64,000 bases of DNA, taken from assembly GCA_029210175.1 (NCBI GenBank), contig JARGPL010000020.1, forward strand, positions 1 to 64,000. Reading direction: 5' to 3'. This stretch comes from Minwuia sp. (lineage in GTDB: Bacteria; Pseudomonadota; Alphaproteobacteria; Minwuiales; Minwuiaceae). Shown here one piece after another: positions 14,583 through 27,322 of the stretch. Positions within the stretch are counted from its first letter, which is position 1. Every line of letters starts with the position of its first letter. The notes below the pieces were generated by a model that was not told the DNA's origin, ran no database searches, and worked only from the letters and a program-made list of their open reading frames with translations. The translations under genes were made by a program, and so were the position numbers.

Positions 14583-15920
14583 TCAGTCACCAGCCCCCGT
14601 GGCCGCATGCTGCAGTTGCCGGATCATCGACAGGGTGTCAGCCAGCGGGCTGTCCGGGTCCCAATGGGGTTGGCTTTCCTTGATGGAGACGGGTTCCGCC
14701 CGGGACGGTGCAACAGGGGCGGCAACGACGCGGGTGATCTTTTCCAGCAGGGATGGCAGGTCGAAGGGTTTGGCGACGACGCCGTCCATGCCGCAGGCGG
14801 CGAAGGCCTCGCGATGGCGTGCCGAGTCGTGGCCGGTGACGCCCAGGATGGGCAGATGCTGCCCGGCGGCTTCGCGCGCACGAATTTCACGTGTTGCGGC
14901 GACGCCATCCAGTTCCGGCATCTGGATATCCATCAGAACCAGGTCGAACGACCCGGAAACGGCCTGGTCCACGGCTGCCCTGCCATTGTCCACAAGCACG
15001 ACCTCATGACCGGTCTTGCGCAGGACCGCGTCCAGCAGGGCGCGGTTGATGTGATGGTCATCGGCAACCAGGATCCTCAGCCCGGAACGTGTTTCACCTG
15101 GCACAGGCGAGGGGACCGTTGCGTCATCTGGCTGTGGCTGTGCCTTTGGCAAGGACACGGAGAGCGTGAAGGTGGAACCGATGCCCGGCGTGCTGTGCAC
15201 GGTGATGTCGCCGTGCATCTGCCGCGCCAGACGTCGGGAAATGGCGAGTCCCAGCCCTGAACCGGATTCCGCATGCAGGCTGCGTCTCTGCCATGGCTTG
15301 AACAGGGTCTCGATCATCGCCGGTTCCATGCCACAGCCCGTGTCAGTGACCCTGAACGTCAGGAGCGTGCCCGCGTCGTGATCCCCTGCCGACGCGGCAA
15401 TGCAGATCTGGCCGCCGGAGGTGAACTTGATCGCGTTGCCGATCAGGTTGAGCAGGATCTGGCTGATCCGCTGGCGATCCCCCAGCAGCAACTGACGGAC
15501 GCCACCCCCGAAACGGGCTTCGAAGTGCAGGCATTTGGCTGCCGCCTGGGGCCCGGTCATGCTGACCACATGTTCCAGCATCTCCGCAGGGCAGAATGGG
15601 GCTGCATCCAGCTGCAGCTTGCCGGTTTCCATGCGTGACAGGTCCAGCATGTCGACGGACAGGCTGCGCAGCCCGTCAGCACAGGCCCGAATGGCGTTGA
15701 CGTGCTTGCGCTGTTCCACATCCAGTTGACTGGTCAGCAGCAGCTCGGACACGCCCAGCAGGCCATTCAGCGAATTCCGCATCTCGTGACTGACAGCCGC
15801 CAGCAGGTCGGCACGGGCCAGGCTCTCGCCAGCCGTGAGATGCGGCTCGTCTTCCGTTGGATGCCCGTTCTGTGGTGTGTCTTCCAAGGTCCCGGCTCCG
15901 GTCCTGACGTGGTGTTGCAT
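14583..15920 (-). CDS. Soluble hybrid histidine kinase with C-terminal receiver
   Basis: A 445-residue protein without membrane segments or a recognisable sensor domain. The H-box is AAVSHEMRNSLNG (phospho-accepting H45); the ATPase domain shows the N-box LLNLIGNAIKF, G1 VTDTGCGM and G2 SGSGLGLAI; the receiver has D331 in LVLMDIQMPELDG and K384 in VVAKPFDLP. All catalytic residues are present, so phosphotransfer from H45 to D331 is likely. The first 30 residues are disordered. A start 33 codons upstream would overlap the permease gene; neither start has a strong ribosome-binding site. It lies directly behind the iron-permease gene, which makes cotranscription plausible. Confidence 0.86.
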   Translation of the reverse strand: MQHHVRTGAGTLEDTPQNGHPTEDEPHLTAGESLARADLLAAVSHEMRNSLNGLLGVSELLLTSQLDVEQRKHVNAIRACADGLRSLSVDMLDLSRMETGKLQLDAAPFCPAEMLEHVVSMTGPQAAAKCLHFEARFGGGVRQLLLGDRQRISQILLNLIGNAIKFTSGGQICIAASAGDHDAGTLLTFRVTDTGCGMEPAMIETLFKPWQRRSLHAESGSGLGLAISRRLARQMHGDITVHSTPGIGSTFTLSVSLPKAQPQPDDATVPSPVPGETRSGLRILVADDHHINRALLDAVLRKTGHEVVLVDNGRAAVDQAVSGSFDLVLMDIQMPELDGVAATREIRAREAAGQHLPILGVTGHDSARHREAFAACGMDGVVAKPFDLPSLLEKITRVVAAPVAPSRAEPVSIKESQPHWDPDSPLADTLSMIRQLQHAATGAGD

Positions 15921-15993
15921 CTTCGCGCAGCAGTCTTGCAGCCTGGGATTAAGGAAGCGTTTTACGGGTTTTCCGCCTGCGCCGGGTCGCCTG

Positions 15994-17676
15994 TCAGGTG
16001 CGGGGGCGGGATGCGGCACGGATGGTGCGGCTCAACAGGATCACCGGCAGGATGCCCGCCAGGACGATGGCCAGTGCGCCGGGCGCGGCCTCTGCAAACC
16101 GTTCATCGCTGGCGTACTGATGGGTCAGCGTCGCCAGGGTTTCGAAATTGAACGGGCGCAAGGCCAGGGTCATCGGCAATTCCTTCAGGGTGTCGACGAA
16201 GACCAGCAAGGCGGCGGTCAGGCTGCTGGCCCGCAACAGGGGCCAGTGGACCCGCCGCACCAGGTCCAGCGGCCCGGAGCCGAGCAACCGGGCGGCGTCA
16301 TCCAGCGACCGGGGCACGCGCTCGAACCCCGCCTCCGTCGCGCCAAAACCAAGGGCCAGAAACCGCACTGTGCACCCGAACAGCAGCGCGAACAGCGTGC
16401 CGGAAAACAGCAGTCCGCTTGAGATGCCAAACGTGTCACGCAGCATCGAATCCAGCGCGTTGTCGAAGGCAGCGAAGGGGGCGAGGATGCCGATGGCGAG
16501 GACGGACCCGGGGATGGCGTACCCCATGCTTGCCAACCGGGTGCCGAGACGCAACACGGGTGCCCGGCTGATGCGCCCGGCGTAGGCCAGCCAGAGCGAA
16601 AGCAGGGTGACGATCAGGGCAGCAAGTGTGGCGAGTTCCAGCGAATTCAGTACCGCCTTCGCCAGGTCTCCGCTGAAAAGGGCGTCCAGACGATACCAGG
16701 AAGTCCCGATCAGCAAGGCGAAGGGCAACAGAAATCCGAAGACGACGGGCAGGCCACAGACGGCCATGGCGGCGAACCCGCGCCAGGTCGGCAACGGCTG
16801 ACGTGCTGCGGCGGCGCGGGTTGCCCTGGGGTCGGCGAAGCGGCGATCCGCCCGCGCCCGGCGTTCCAGCAGCAGCAGGACAGCCACCGCGCCAACCAGC
16901 ATCAGGGCGAGGCCGGATGCCCCCTCCAGACTGCCCATGTTGATCCAGACGTGGAAGATGCCGGTCGAAAAGACCGGGACGGCGAAATAGTCGACGGTGC
17001 CGTATTCATTCAGGGTTTCCATCAGCGCCAGCGCCACACCCACCACGATCGCGGGACGGGCCATGGGCATGGCGACGCGCCAGAACGCGGCGCTGGCTGT
17101 CATGCCCTGCATGCGTGCGGCCTCCACAGCTGCACGCGACTGGGCCAGGAACGCGGTGCGGGTCAGCAGATAGACGTAGGGGTAGAGCACCAGCGTGATG
17201 ATGATGATGGCCCCAGGCAGGCTGCGGATTTCGGGAAAACTGTAATCAGCGGCGCTCTGCCAGCCAAAGACCGTGCGCAGCGTGCCTTGCACCGGGCCGG
17301 CATAGTCCAGCAGGTCCGTATAGACGAAGGCGACGATGTAGGACGGGGCAGCAAGAGGCATCATCAGCGTCCATTCCAGGGTCCGGCGCAGCGGAAATTC
17401 GTAGGCCGCGACCAGCCATGCCGCGCCGACGCCGATCAGTGTGACGCCCGTTCCGACACCGATCGCGAGCAGCGCCGTGGTGGTGACATAGTTGCCGAGA
17501 ACCGTGTTGCGCAAATGCGGCCAGAGGCCAGGATCGACATCCAGGGCGAACCAGACCAGCGCGCCGACAGGCAAGGCCAGAAGCCCCGTTGCAAGAACTG
17601 CAACGAGGCCAATGACGAGATAGCTTCTGTCATGATCCCGACGGAACCCCGTCGGGGCGGCGACGCCGAGCGTCAT
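15994..17676 (-). CDS. fbpB: Iron(III) ABC transporter permease, FbpB-type fusion
   Basis: A 560-residue inner-membrane protein made of two fused permease domains, each with about six helices. The EAA-type loops that contact the ATPase occur twice: VEAARMQGMTASAAFWRVAMP and LDDAARLLGSGPLDLVRRVHWP (both split here by family position). This double-permease layout is characteristic of FbpB/SfuB/HitB ferric iron importers. The ATG has AGGAAA nine bases upstream. It lies 25 bases after the binding-protein gene. No gene for the ATPase partner (FbpC) is present in the window, so it must be elsewhere. Confidence 0.88.
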   Translation of the reverse strand: MTLGVAAPTGFRRDHDRSYLVIGLVAVLATGLLALPVGALVWFALDVDPGLWPHLRNTVLGNYVTTTALLAIGVGTGVTLIGVGAAWLVAAYEFPLRRTLEWTLMMPLAAPSYIVAFVYTDLLDYAGPVQGTLRTVFGWQSAADYSFPEIRSLPGAIIIITLVLYPYVYLLTRTAFLAQSRAAVEAARMQGMTASAAFWRVAMPMARPAIVVGVALALMETLNEYGTVDYFAVPVFSTGIFHVWINMGSLEGASGLALMLVGAVAVLLLLERRARADRRFADPRATRAAAARQPLPTWRGFAAMAVCGLPVVFGFLLPFALLIGTSWYRLDALFSGDLAKAVLNSLELATLAALIVTLLSLWLAYAGRISRAPVLRLGTRLASMGYAIPGSVLAIGILAPFAAFDNALDSMLRDTFGISSGLLFSGTLFALLFGCTVRFLALGFGATEAGFERVPRSLDDAARLLGSGPLDLVRRVHWPLLRASSLTAALLVFVDTLKELPMTLALRPFNFETLATLTHQYASDERFAEAAPGALAIVLAGILPVILLSRTIRAASRPRT

Positions 17677-17701
17677 CGGTCAGGTTTCCTGCATGCGCGG
17701 G

Positions 17702-18730
17702 TCAGCTCGAAAGACCGGCGCGGTCCACCATCTGTGCTGCCGCGCGGCGCTGGGCTGCCACATCGGCAACATTGACGCCGTCCTCCTTGAACTCACCGAA
17801 GATCGCGATCACCGGTGCCGTGGCAACGCCTGCCACGACCGGGAACTCGAAATTCTGCGCGGCATAGATTTCCTGTGCACGCGGGCTGACCAGGAACTCG
17901 ATCAGCTTCACGCCGTTTGCGGTGTTCTTCGCATGCCTGGTCACGCCTGCGCCGGTGATGTTCATGTGGGCACCACGACCATCCTGGTTCGGGAACACCG
18001 GGCGCACGGCCTCTGCGGCGGCGCGCTGCTCCGGGTCCGAAAGCATGATGCCGTAGTAGTAGGTGTTGCCGATGGCGATATCGCATTCGCCCTGCGCCAC
18101 GCCCTTGATCTGTGCGCGGTCATTGCCCTGTGGCTTGCGCGCCAGATTGGCCTTCACGCCGTTCAGCCAGGTTTCCGTCCACTCGGCACCATGGCTGGCG
18201 ATCATGGATGAGATCAGGTCGATCATGTAGGAGTGCGTGAAGGGGCGTGTGCAGATGCGGCCCTTCCATTCGGCATCGGCCAGCGATTCATAGGTCAGCG
18301 CCTTGTCGGCAGCGACCCGGTCACGGCTGGCGTAGAGCACACGGCCGCGCTTGGTGATCGCGAACCAGCGGTTCTGCGGATCCTGGTAACGCGCCGGAAC
18401 GGCGGCCTCCAGCTTGTCCGAGTTCACGCCCTTCAGCACATCGGCATCAACCAGATCGGCCAGGCGACCGGCATTTGCGGTGATCACCACGTCGGCGGGG
18501 GTGTTGCGTCCCTCCGCAACCAGCCGTTCCAGCAGGCCCTTGTTGGCGTAGACCATGTTCACCTTGACGCCGGTTTCCGCCGTGAAGGCATCCAGCAGTG
18601 GCTGCATCAGATGCGGCTGACGGTAGGAATACAGGTTCACTTCCTCCGACGCTTGCACGGCACCAACTGTGGCACTGCAGAGCAGTGCGGTGCCTGCGGC
18701 GAGGCAGGACATGCGACTGATGAACGACAT
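17702..18730 (-). CDS. fbpA: Iron(III) ABC transporter periplasmic binding protein
   Basis: A 342-residue protein with an N-terminal Sec signal (cleavage predicted after about residue 27, VQA-SEE) and the class of binding fold that begins VNLYSYRQPHLMQPLLDAF. NTYYYG carries the paired tyrosines that coordinate ferric iron in FbpA/FutA proteins. It binds Fe(III) in the periplasm and hands it to the adjacent FbpB-type permease. The ATG used has AAGGAAAG upstream and gives a normal signal peptide. A Fur-like box about 65 bases upstream suggests iron repression. Confidence 0.9.
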   Translation of the reverse strand: MSFISRMSCLAAGTALLCSATVGAVQASEEVNLYSYRQPHLMQPLLDAFTAETGVKVNMVYANKGLLERLVAEGRNTPADVVITANAGRLADLVDADVLKGVNSDKLEAAVPARYQDPQNRWFAITKRGRVLYASRDRVAADKALTYESLADAEWKGRICTRPFTHSYMIDLISSMIASHGAEWTETWLNGVKANLARKPQGNDRAQIKGVAQGECDIAIGNTYYYGIMLSDPEQRAAAEAVRPVFPNQDGRGAHMNITGAGVTRHAKNTANGVKLIEFLVSPRAQEIYAAQNFEFPVVAGVATAPVIAIFGEFKEDGVNVADVAAQRRAAAQMVDRAGLSS

Positions 18731-18794
18731 GTTGATCTTTCCTTGTTCAGAATGAGTTGCAACTTCAATAGCAGTGGATCTGGCGTGCTGCAAC

Positions 18795-18813
18795 AAGATT
18801 GATAATCATTCTC
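18795..18813. promoter_or_regulatory. Fur-like operator upstream of fbpA
   Basis: AAGATTGATAATCATTCTC matches 14 of 19 positions of the classical Fur box, with the central TGATAATCATT intact. It lies between fbpA and the divergent DMT transporter gene. In alphaproteobacteria the protein acting here could be Fur, or another iron regulator such as RirA or Irr; the sequence favours a Fur-type site. Confidence 0.65.
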
Positions 18814-18908
18814 AACGAATTCCGGGCTGGCTGTCATGCTGAAATCGCAGGGCGGGCAATTCCGGGTTCCCGATTGCCCTGCAGGTTCCACTGCGTAAGC
18901 TTTCCGCC

Positions 18909-19865
18909 ATGACAACGAATACAGCACCGGTGGATGAAACCGCCGCCTCGCGTTCCTTCAGCCTGATGATCTTCGTGCTGCTGATCCTGGTCTGGGGACT
19001 GCTCTGGCCCTTCATGAAGATCGCGGTGCAGGAAATGTCGGTGCTGAGCTTTCGTGCCATCAGCTCCGTGCTTGCGGCCATTGCCATGCTGGTGATCACG
19101 CGCATTGCCGGCCACAGCCTGCGGGTCCCGCGCGATCACTGGCGACCGCTGATCATAGCCGGCCTGTTCAACGTGGGCGCCTGGCTCTACCTGTCCGCCG
19201 TCGGCGTGACCCTGATCGAAGCCGGGCGTGCATCGCTGATCGCCTACACCATGCCGGTCTGGGCCTTTCTGATGGGCATTCCCCTGCTGGGGGAGCGGGT
19301 GACCCGCTGGCGTATCATCGGGCTGCTGCTGGCCATGGGCGGCCTGGCCGTGCTGATGGGTGACGAGGCCAAGCGACTGGGCGAGGCACCGCTGGGTGCC
19401 ATGGTCATGGTCGCGGCCTCCCTCTGCTTTGCCTTCGGGACGGTCTGGCAGAAATACAATGTTTGGCGGGTGCCGCATCTGACGGTCATGAGCTGGCAGA
19501 TGGTCGTGGGTGCCTTGCCGATAACCATACTGGCGATCCCCGACCTGATCGATCTGAAACCGGTTTCATGGCAGGCCGCGGGGGCGACGCTCTACGCGGG
19601 GCTGATCGCGCAGGTGTTTGGCGTCGGTGCCTATCTCTGGCTGGTGAAACGCCTGCCTGTGAAGACGGCATCCCTGTCTGTCATGCTGGTGCCGCTGGTG
19701 GGCCTCGGGTCGTCAGCCATCCTGCTGGGGGAGGAACTGGGGCTGCCAGAGTTGTTGGCGACCGGGCTGATTCTGGCTGCCATCGCGACCGTGTTTCCAA
19801 AGGACGTTGCGCCGGTCAGCATCGCTGCGGGCAGCAAACCGACCATCAAGCAGGGGACTGAATAG
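18909..19865 (+). CDS. DMT-superfamily permease (two EamA domains)
   Basis: A 318-residue protein with about ten membrane helices arranged as two EamA repeats. Typical sequences are LILVWGLLWPFMKIAV in helix 1, EAGRASLIAYTMPVWAFLM in the first repeat and SLSVMLVPLVGLGSSAILLGE in the second. Such proteins export amino acids, metabolites or drugs across the inner membrane; the substrate is not shown. It is divergent from fbpA and might share the Fur-like region. The O-methyltransferase gene starts 19 bases after its stop, so the two probably form one transcript. Confidence 0.87.
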   Translation: MTTNTAPVDETAASRSFSLMIFVLLILVWGLLWPFMKIAVQEMSVLSFRAISSVLAAIAMLVITRIAGHSLRVPRDHWRPLIIAGLFNVGAWLYLSAVGVTLIEAGRASLIAYTMPVWAFLMGIPLLGERVTRWRIIGLLLAMGGLAVLMGDEAKRLGEAPLGAMVMVAASLCFAFGTVWQKYNVWRVPHLTVMSWQMVVGALPITILAIPDLIDLKPVSWQAAGATLYAGLIAQVFGVGAYLWLVKRLPVKTASLSVMLVPLVGLGSSAILLGEELGLPELLATGLILAAIATVFPKDVAPVSIAAGSKPTIKQGTE

Positions 19866-19884
19866 CCGGGGGGAGAGAACCATC

Positions 19885-20889
19885 ATGACTGAACCGCGCG
19901 TCAACACCGTCCGTCTGCAACGGATCGCCAAGGCCTACTGGGAAACCGGTGCGCTGTTTGCCGCCATCGACCTGAATGTCTTCACCCACATAGAGGGCGG
20001 GGCGAACACCGTTCCCAGGCTGGGGGCCGCGGCCAATATCGGCAGCCTGAACGCCGAACGTCTGCTGGATGCGCTGGCCGGGCTGGAACTGGTCACGCGC
20101 GCGCCTGATGGCGTCTACAGCAACGCCCCTGACGTGGCGCGGTTTCTGGTGCAGAGCAAGCGCAGTTACGCCGGTGCCTGGATGACATTCATGCGGGAAA
20201 AATGGGGCGACTGGGGGCGGCTGTCGGAAATGTTGCTGAGCCAGGAAACCGAGCCGCTGGGCATGTACGACGATCTGACGGTCGAGAGCGCGCGGACCTA
20301 TCATCAGGCGACCTATTCCATCGGCATGGGCGCGGCACGGAAGTTCCACCGGGAAGTCGATCTGACCGGTCGCAAGCGGATCATGGATCTGGGCGGCGGC
20401 TCCGGCGCCTATTGCATCGTCGGCGCGCAGACCTGGCCGGGGCTGGAGGCCGTGGTGCTGGATCTGCCGCCCGTGGTCACTGTCGCGCGGGAGTTCATTG
20501 AAGAGAACGGCATGTCGGACCGGGTAACGGCGGAGCCTTGCGACTTCACCAAGGGGCCGTTCCCGTCCGGCTGCGACGTGGCCATCCAGGCATCCAATCT
20601 GCCCATCTACGACCGGGCGACATGGACGCATGTGGTGGCCATGGTATTCGATGCGCTGGAACCGGGTGGTGAGTACCATCTGATCGGCGAGACGCTGGAC
20701 GATGACCGGATGGGCCCTATCGCGCCGTCGCTCTGGGGCCTGTATGAGGCCATTCCGCGGTCCATCGGCCATGCGCACACCAATGCGGAATGTGTCGGCT
20801 ATCTTGAGGCCGCGGGCTTTACCGGCATCAGTGTCACCGAGTTCATTCCCCAGACACTGACCCGCATATCGGGGACAAAGCCTGCGTAG
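19885..20889 (+). CDS. SAM-dependent O-methyltransferase (Methyltransf_2 type)
   Basis: A 334-residue protein with an N-terminal winged-helix dimerisation domain (about residues 1-95) and a Rossmann methyltransferase domain with the SAM-binding motif IMDLGGGSGAYC. LDLPPVV and the late GGEYHLIGE strand fit the small-molecule O-methyltransferase family that includes hydroxyneurosporene and antibiotic methyltransferases. The catalytic His expected in plant-type members is not obvious, so the acceptor cannot be predicted. GGGAGAG precedes the ATG. It likely shares a transcript with the upstream DMT permease. Confidence 0.85.
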   Translation: MTEPRVNTVRLQRIAKAYWETGALFAAIDLNVFTHIEGGANTVPRLGAAANIGSLNAERLLDALAGLELVTRAPDGVYSNAPDVARFLVQSKRSYAGAWMTFMREKWGDWGRLSEMLLSQETEPLGMYDDLTVESARTYHQATYSIGMGAARKFHREVDLTGRKRIMDLGGGSGAYCIVGAQTWPGLEAVVLDLPPVVTVAREFIEENGMSDRVTAEPCDFTKGPFPSGCDVAIQASNLPIYDRATWTHVVAMVFDALEPGGEYHLIGETLDDDRMGPIAPSLWGLYEAIPRSIGHAHTNAECVGYLEAAGFTGISVTEFIPQTLTRISGTKPA

Positions 20890-20937
20890 CTGCTGTCACG
20901 CTGGCGGCAGAATGCGTTGCTTGCGGCCCTGTTCCCC

Positions 20938-20965
20938 TTGACCCCCCGCGCAGCACCCATATAGG
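20938..20965 (+). promoter_or_regulatory. Putative promoter of the glyQS-ppdK operon
   Basis: TTGACC and TATAGG are separated by 16 bases, predicting a transcript start near 20972 and a leader of about 36 bases before glyQ. A small inverted repeat, TAGGT-6-ACCTA, overlaps the -10 element and the start point and could be an operator. Confidence 0.5.
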
Positions 20966-21007
20966 TACGCGGACCTAATCTGCCTTCAGCCATCAGGGAT
21001 CGGTGTC

Positions 21008-21943
21008 ATGCCAGAGAGCGGGGCCGCCGTGCCGTCGTTTCAGGACCTTATTCTGCGTCTCCATTCCTATTGGTCGGCGCGGGGATGCCTGATCCTGCAG
21101 CCATATGACATGGAAGTCGGCGCGGGCACGTTTCACCCCGCGACGACGCTGCGTGCCCTGGGGCCGGAGCACTGGAATGCGGCCTATGTGCAGCCGTCGC
21201 GCCGCCCGACCGATGGGCGCTATGGCGAAAATCCCAACAGGCTGCAGCATTACTACCAGTACCAGGTGATCATGAAGCCATCGCCGCCGGACTTTCAGGA
21301 ACTGTATCTGGGCAGCCTGCGGGAAATCGGCATCGACCCGATGAACCACGACATCCGCTTTGTCGAGGATGACTGGGAAAGCCCGACGCTGGGTGCCTGG
21401 GGCCTGGGGTGGGAGGTCTGGTGTGATGGCATGGAAGTCAGTCAGTTCACCTATTTCCAGCAGGTCGGCGGTTTCGACTGTTCCCCGGTGTCCGGCGAAC
21501 TGACCTATGGGCTGGAACGGCTGGCGATGTATGTACAGGGCGTCGACAATGTCTACGACCTGGCCTTCAACGCGCCGACGGAAACCCGGCCAAGCGTCAA
21601 GTATGGCGAGGTGTTCCATCAGGCAGAGGTCGAATATTCCGCCCACAACTTCGAACACGCCAATACGGAAGTGCTGTTCCGCCACTTCACGGATGCGGAG
21701 GGCGAGTGCATGGCGCTGGCCGATCAGGGCCTGTCCCTGCCAGCCTATGATCAGTGCATCAAGGCCAGCCACGTCTTCAACCTGCTGGACGCGCGCGGCG
21801 TGATCAGCGTGACGGAGCGCGCGGCCTACATCGGTCGTGTGCGGGCGCTGGCCAAGCGTTCGGCGGAGGAATGGCTGAAATCGCGTGAGGCCTGGCGGCA
21901 ACAGCATGGCGATCTGGCTGACACTTCGGCGCAGGGGGCTTGA
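21008..21943 (+). CDS. glyQ: Glycine--tRNA ligase alpha subunit
   Basis: A 311-residue class II synthetase subunit that carries the glycine-activation site of the alpha2beta2 enzyme. It starts [20 protein letters not shown], followed by [21 protein letters not shown] and [20 protein letters not shown], which are near-invariant in bacterial GlyQ. Length and order are normal. glyS follows after three bases with its own ATG, as expected for stoichiometric production. Confidence 0.97.
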   Translation: MPESGAAVPSFQDLILRLHSYWSARGCLILQPYDMEVGAGTFHPATTLRALGPEHWNAAYVQPSRRPTDGRYGENPNRLQHYYQYQVIMKPSPPDFQELYLGSLREIGIDPMNHDIRFVEDDWESPTLGAWGLGWEVWCDGMEVSQFTYFQQVGGFDCSPVSGELTYGLERLAMYVQGVDNVYDLAFNAPTETRPSVKYGEVFHQAEVEYSAHNFEHANTEVLFRHFTDAEGECMALADQGLSLPAYDQCIKASHVFNLLDARGVISVTERAAYIGRVRALAKRSAEEWLKSREAWRQQHGDLADTSAQGA

Positions 21944-21946
21944 GCG

Positions 21947-24022
21947 ATGGCTGAACTGCTGCTGGAACTGTTCTCTGAGGAAATCCCTGCACGCATGCAG
22001 GAACAGGCCGCCGACAATCTGAAGGATCTGCTGGTCACGGCGCTGACCGACAATGGGCTGAAGCCGGAAGGCGTTGATACCCATTCAACGCCCCGCCGCC
22101 TGACGGTCGTCGTGCGCGGTTTGCCGGAGGCACAGGCCGACGTGCGCGAAGAACGCCGTGGCCCCCGCTCCGATGCGCCCCAGAAAGCCATCGAAGGCTT
22201 TCTGAAGGGGGCCGGTGTCACCCTCGAACAAGTTGAATACCGCGACATGCCAAAGGGCACGTTCCTGTTCGCGATCATCGAGCGCAAGGGCCAGTCGACT
22301 GCGGAAGTCCTGCCCGGCCTGATTGGCGGCGCCATTGCCAAGCTGTCCTGGCCGAAATCCATGCGCTGGGGCGATCGCTCGGAACGCTGGGTGCGTCCGC
22401 TGCATTCGATTCTCTGCCTGTTCGCCGGGGCAACCGTGCCGGTGACTTTCGGCCCGGTGACCAGCGGCAACACGACCTGCGGCCATCGCTTCCACGCGCC
22501 GGGTGCTTTCGCCGTAACCGACTTCGCTGACTATCAGGCGAAGCTGAGGGATGGCTGGGTGATGCTGGATCGCGAAGAGCGCAAGCAGCAGATTGCCGGG
22601 ATTGCCCAGCAGCTTGCGGCGGCGGAGGGGCTGCATCTGAAGGACGATCCGGGCCTGCTGGATGAAGTTGCGGGGCTGGTGGAATGGCCGGTGCCGCTGA
22701 TTGCCAGCATTGATCAGGACTTCATGGACCTGCCGGCAGAAGTGCTGACGACATCCATGCGCAGCCATCAGAAGTATTTCGCTACCCAGCACCCGGACGG
22801 CACGCTCGCCGCTCGCTTCATCGTGGTCGCCAACCTGCAGGCCGCAGACGGTGGCGCGTCGATCGTGGCGGGCAATGAAAAGGTCCTGCGGGCGCGCCTG
22901 TCCGACGCCCGGTTCTTCTGGGATCAGGATCGCAAGCGCAGGCTCGACAGCCGGTTGCCCGACCTCGACCCCATCGTGTTTCACGCCCGCATGGGATCCG
23001 TCGGTGCCAAGGCGCGACGCATCGGCGCTCTGGCCGGATGGCTGGCCTCTCATGTCGGGGCTGACCTGTCGTCATCCAGCCGCGCGGGACTGCTCGCCAA
23101 GGCCGATCTGACGACTGGCATGGTCGGTGAGTTTCCTGAACTTCAGGGCACCATGGGCCGCTATTACGCGCGCCTGGATGGGGAGGCCGAGGTGGTGGCG
23201 GAGGCTGTGCGTTCGCACTACAGCCCGGCTGGCCCTGCCGATGACTGCCCCTCCGAACCGGTTTCTGTTGCCGTCGCACTCGCCGACAAGCTGGACAGCC
23301 TGGCGGGCTTCTTCGCGATTGATGAGCGTCCTACGGGGTCAAAGGATCCGTTCGCATTGCGCCGTGCGGCATTGGGCGTGATCCGGATCGTGCTTGAGAA
23401 TGGACTGCGTCTGCCGCTGCAACCGGTGCTGCACCAGGCCTATGGCGGCATTCAGGGGGATCTGACAGGCAACCTGCTATCTGTCGATCAGACCAGTTCG
23501 GGCATCCTCGCGTTCATTGCAGAGCGTCTGCGGGTGCATCTGCGGGGCGCGGGCGTGCGCCACGATCTGATCGCGGCCGTGATGGCGCTGGGCACGGAAG
23601 ATGACCTGGTTCGACTGGTTGCGCGTGTCGAGGCCCTCAGTGGCCTGGTGGGCTCCGACGATGGCGCGAACCTGCTTGCCGCCTACCGTCGGGCGGCAAA
23701 CATTCTGCGCATCGAGGAAAAGAACGACGGCCAGACCTGGACCGGTCCGGCGGACCGGGGTCTGCTGGTCGATCAGGCCGAGCTGCACCTGGGTCAGGCG
23801 CTGTTCGATGCTGGCACCAATGCCGACAGCGCGCTCGCGGCGGAGGATTTCGCTGCAGCAATGGCGGCGATGGCAGCGCTGCGTGGCCCGGTTGATGCGT
23901 TCTTCGAAGGCGTGACCGTGAATGCGGACGATCCTGCATTGCGGGCCAATCGTCTGAAACTGCTGGCTGAAATCCGGGCGACGCTGCACCGGGTTGCCGA
24001 TTTCTCGAAGATCGAGGGCTGA
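21947..24022 (+). CDS. glyS: Glycine--tRNA ligase beta subunit
   Basis: A 691-residue subunit that binds tRNA-Gly. The start [18 protein letters not shown] is typical, followed by the [17 protein letters not shown] segment and, late in the chain, [18 protein letters not shown] of the HD-like domain; the C-terminal anticodon-binding part ends [19 protein letters not shown]. It directly follows glyQ and precedes ppdK by four bases, so all three genes form one operon. Confidence 0.97.
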   Translation: MAELLLELFSEEIPARMQEQAADNLKDLLVTALTDNGLKPEGVDTHSTPRRLTVVVRGLPEAQADVREERRGPRSDAPQKAIEGFLKGAGVTLEQVEYRDMPKGTFLFAIIERKGQSTAEVLPGLIGGAIAKLSWPKSMRWGDRSERWVRPLHSILCLFAGATVPVTFGPVTSGNTTCGHRFHAPGAFAVTDFADYQAKLRDGWVMLDREERKQQIAGIAQQLAAAEGLHLKDDPGLLDEVAGLVEWPVPLIASIDQDFMDLPAEVLTTSMRSHQKYFATQHPDGTLAARFIVVANLQAADGGASIVAGNEKVLRARLSDARFFWDQDRKRRLDSRLPDLDPIVFHARMGSVGAKARRIGALAGWLASHVGADLSSSSRAGLLAKADLTTGMVGEFPELQGTMGRYYARLDGEAEVVAEAVRSHYSPAGPADDCPSEPVSVAVALADKLDSLAGFFAIDERPTGSKDPFALRRAALGVIRIVLENGLRLPLQPVLHQAYGGIQGDLTGNLLSVDQTSSGILAFIAERLRVHLRGAGVRHDLIAAVMALGTEDDLVRLVARVEALSGLVGSDDGANLLAAYRRAANILRIEEKNDGQTWTGPADRGLLVDQAELHLGQALFDAGTNADSALAAEDFAAAMAAMAALRGPVDAFFEGVTVNADDPALRANRLKLLAEIRATLHRVADFSKIEG

Positions 24023-24026
24023 AGCG

Positions 24027-26700
<2,674 letters not shown>

Positions 26701-26708
<8 letters not shown>

Positions 26709-27171
26709 TCCGGCGACATTGCTGATCGTTGCCCATGCGCCGTCCGACAATACCCGGCGGTTGCGTGACGCTGTGGCCGAGGGCGCTTCCCACCCCGACA
26801 TCGACAATGTGAAGGTCGATGTTCGGTCCCCATTTGACACCGATCCGTCACATGTCCTGGCGGCACGCGGCATCATATTGGGAACCACGGAGAATCTCGG
26901 GTACATGAGCGGCGCGTTGAAGGATTTCTTCGACCGTTGCTATTACCCATGTCTGGAAGAAACGCAGGGGCGGCCCTTTGCGCTGTACGTGCGCGCGGGC
27001 CATGACGGCACCGGAACCTGCCGGGCAGTGGAAACCATCACCACCGGCCTGCGCTGGAAGGCTGTGCAGGAACCACTGGTCTGTCGCGGTGACTGGGATG
27101 ACGCATTTGTTGTTCAATGCCGCGACCTCGGCATGCTGATGGGGGCGGGGCTGGATGCCGGTGTCTTCTGA
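26701..27171 (+). CDS. Flavodoxin-like NAD(P)H-dependent oxidoreductase
   Basis: A 156-residue protein with an N-terminal flavodoxin-fold strand and phosphate-loop region, TLLIVAHAPSDNTRRL, and a second flavin-loop segment, GTTENLGYMSGALKDFFDR. This matches small FMN-binding oxidoreductases of the flavodoxin/NADPH-dependent FMN reductase type. It has four cysteines but no CxxC motif. The ATG overlaps the end of ppdK by eight bases and has GGAGA upstream, so it is the last gene of the glyQS-ppdK unit. Electron partner and substrate are unknown. Confidence 0.78.
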
Positions 27172-27322
27172 GTTGGCTGCATTTCTCCGGTTGCCCCTGC
27201 TTGAGGCTTTCTGTCACGGGGTATGATCGCGACCTTGTGCGCTGCGTACGAGGGCACGACCTGCTAACGCCCTGTGCGCCGGTATCGGGCGCAAACCTGT
27301 CCATTTCGATCGGAGAGCTTCA

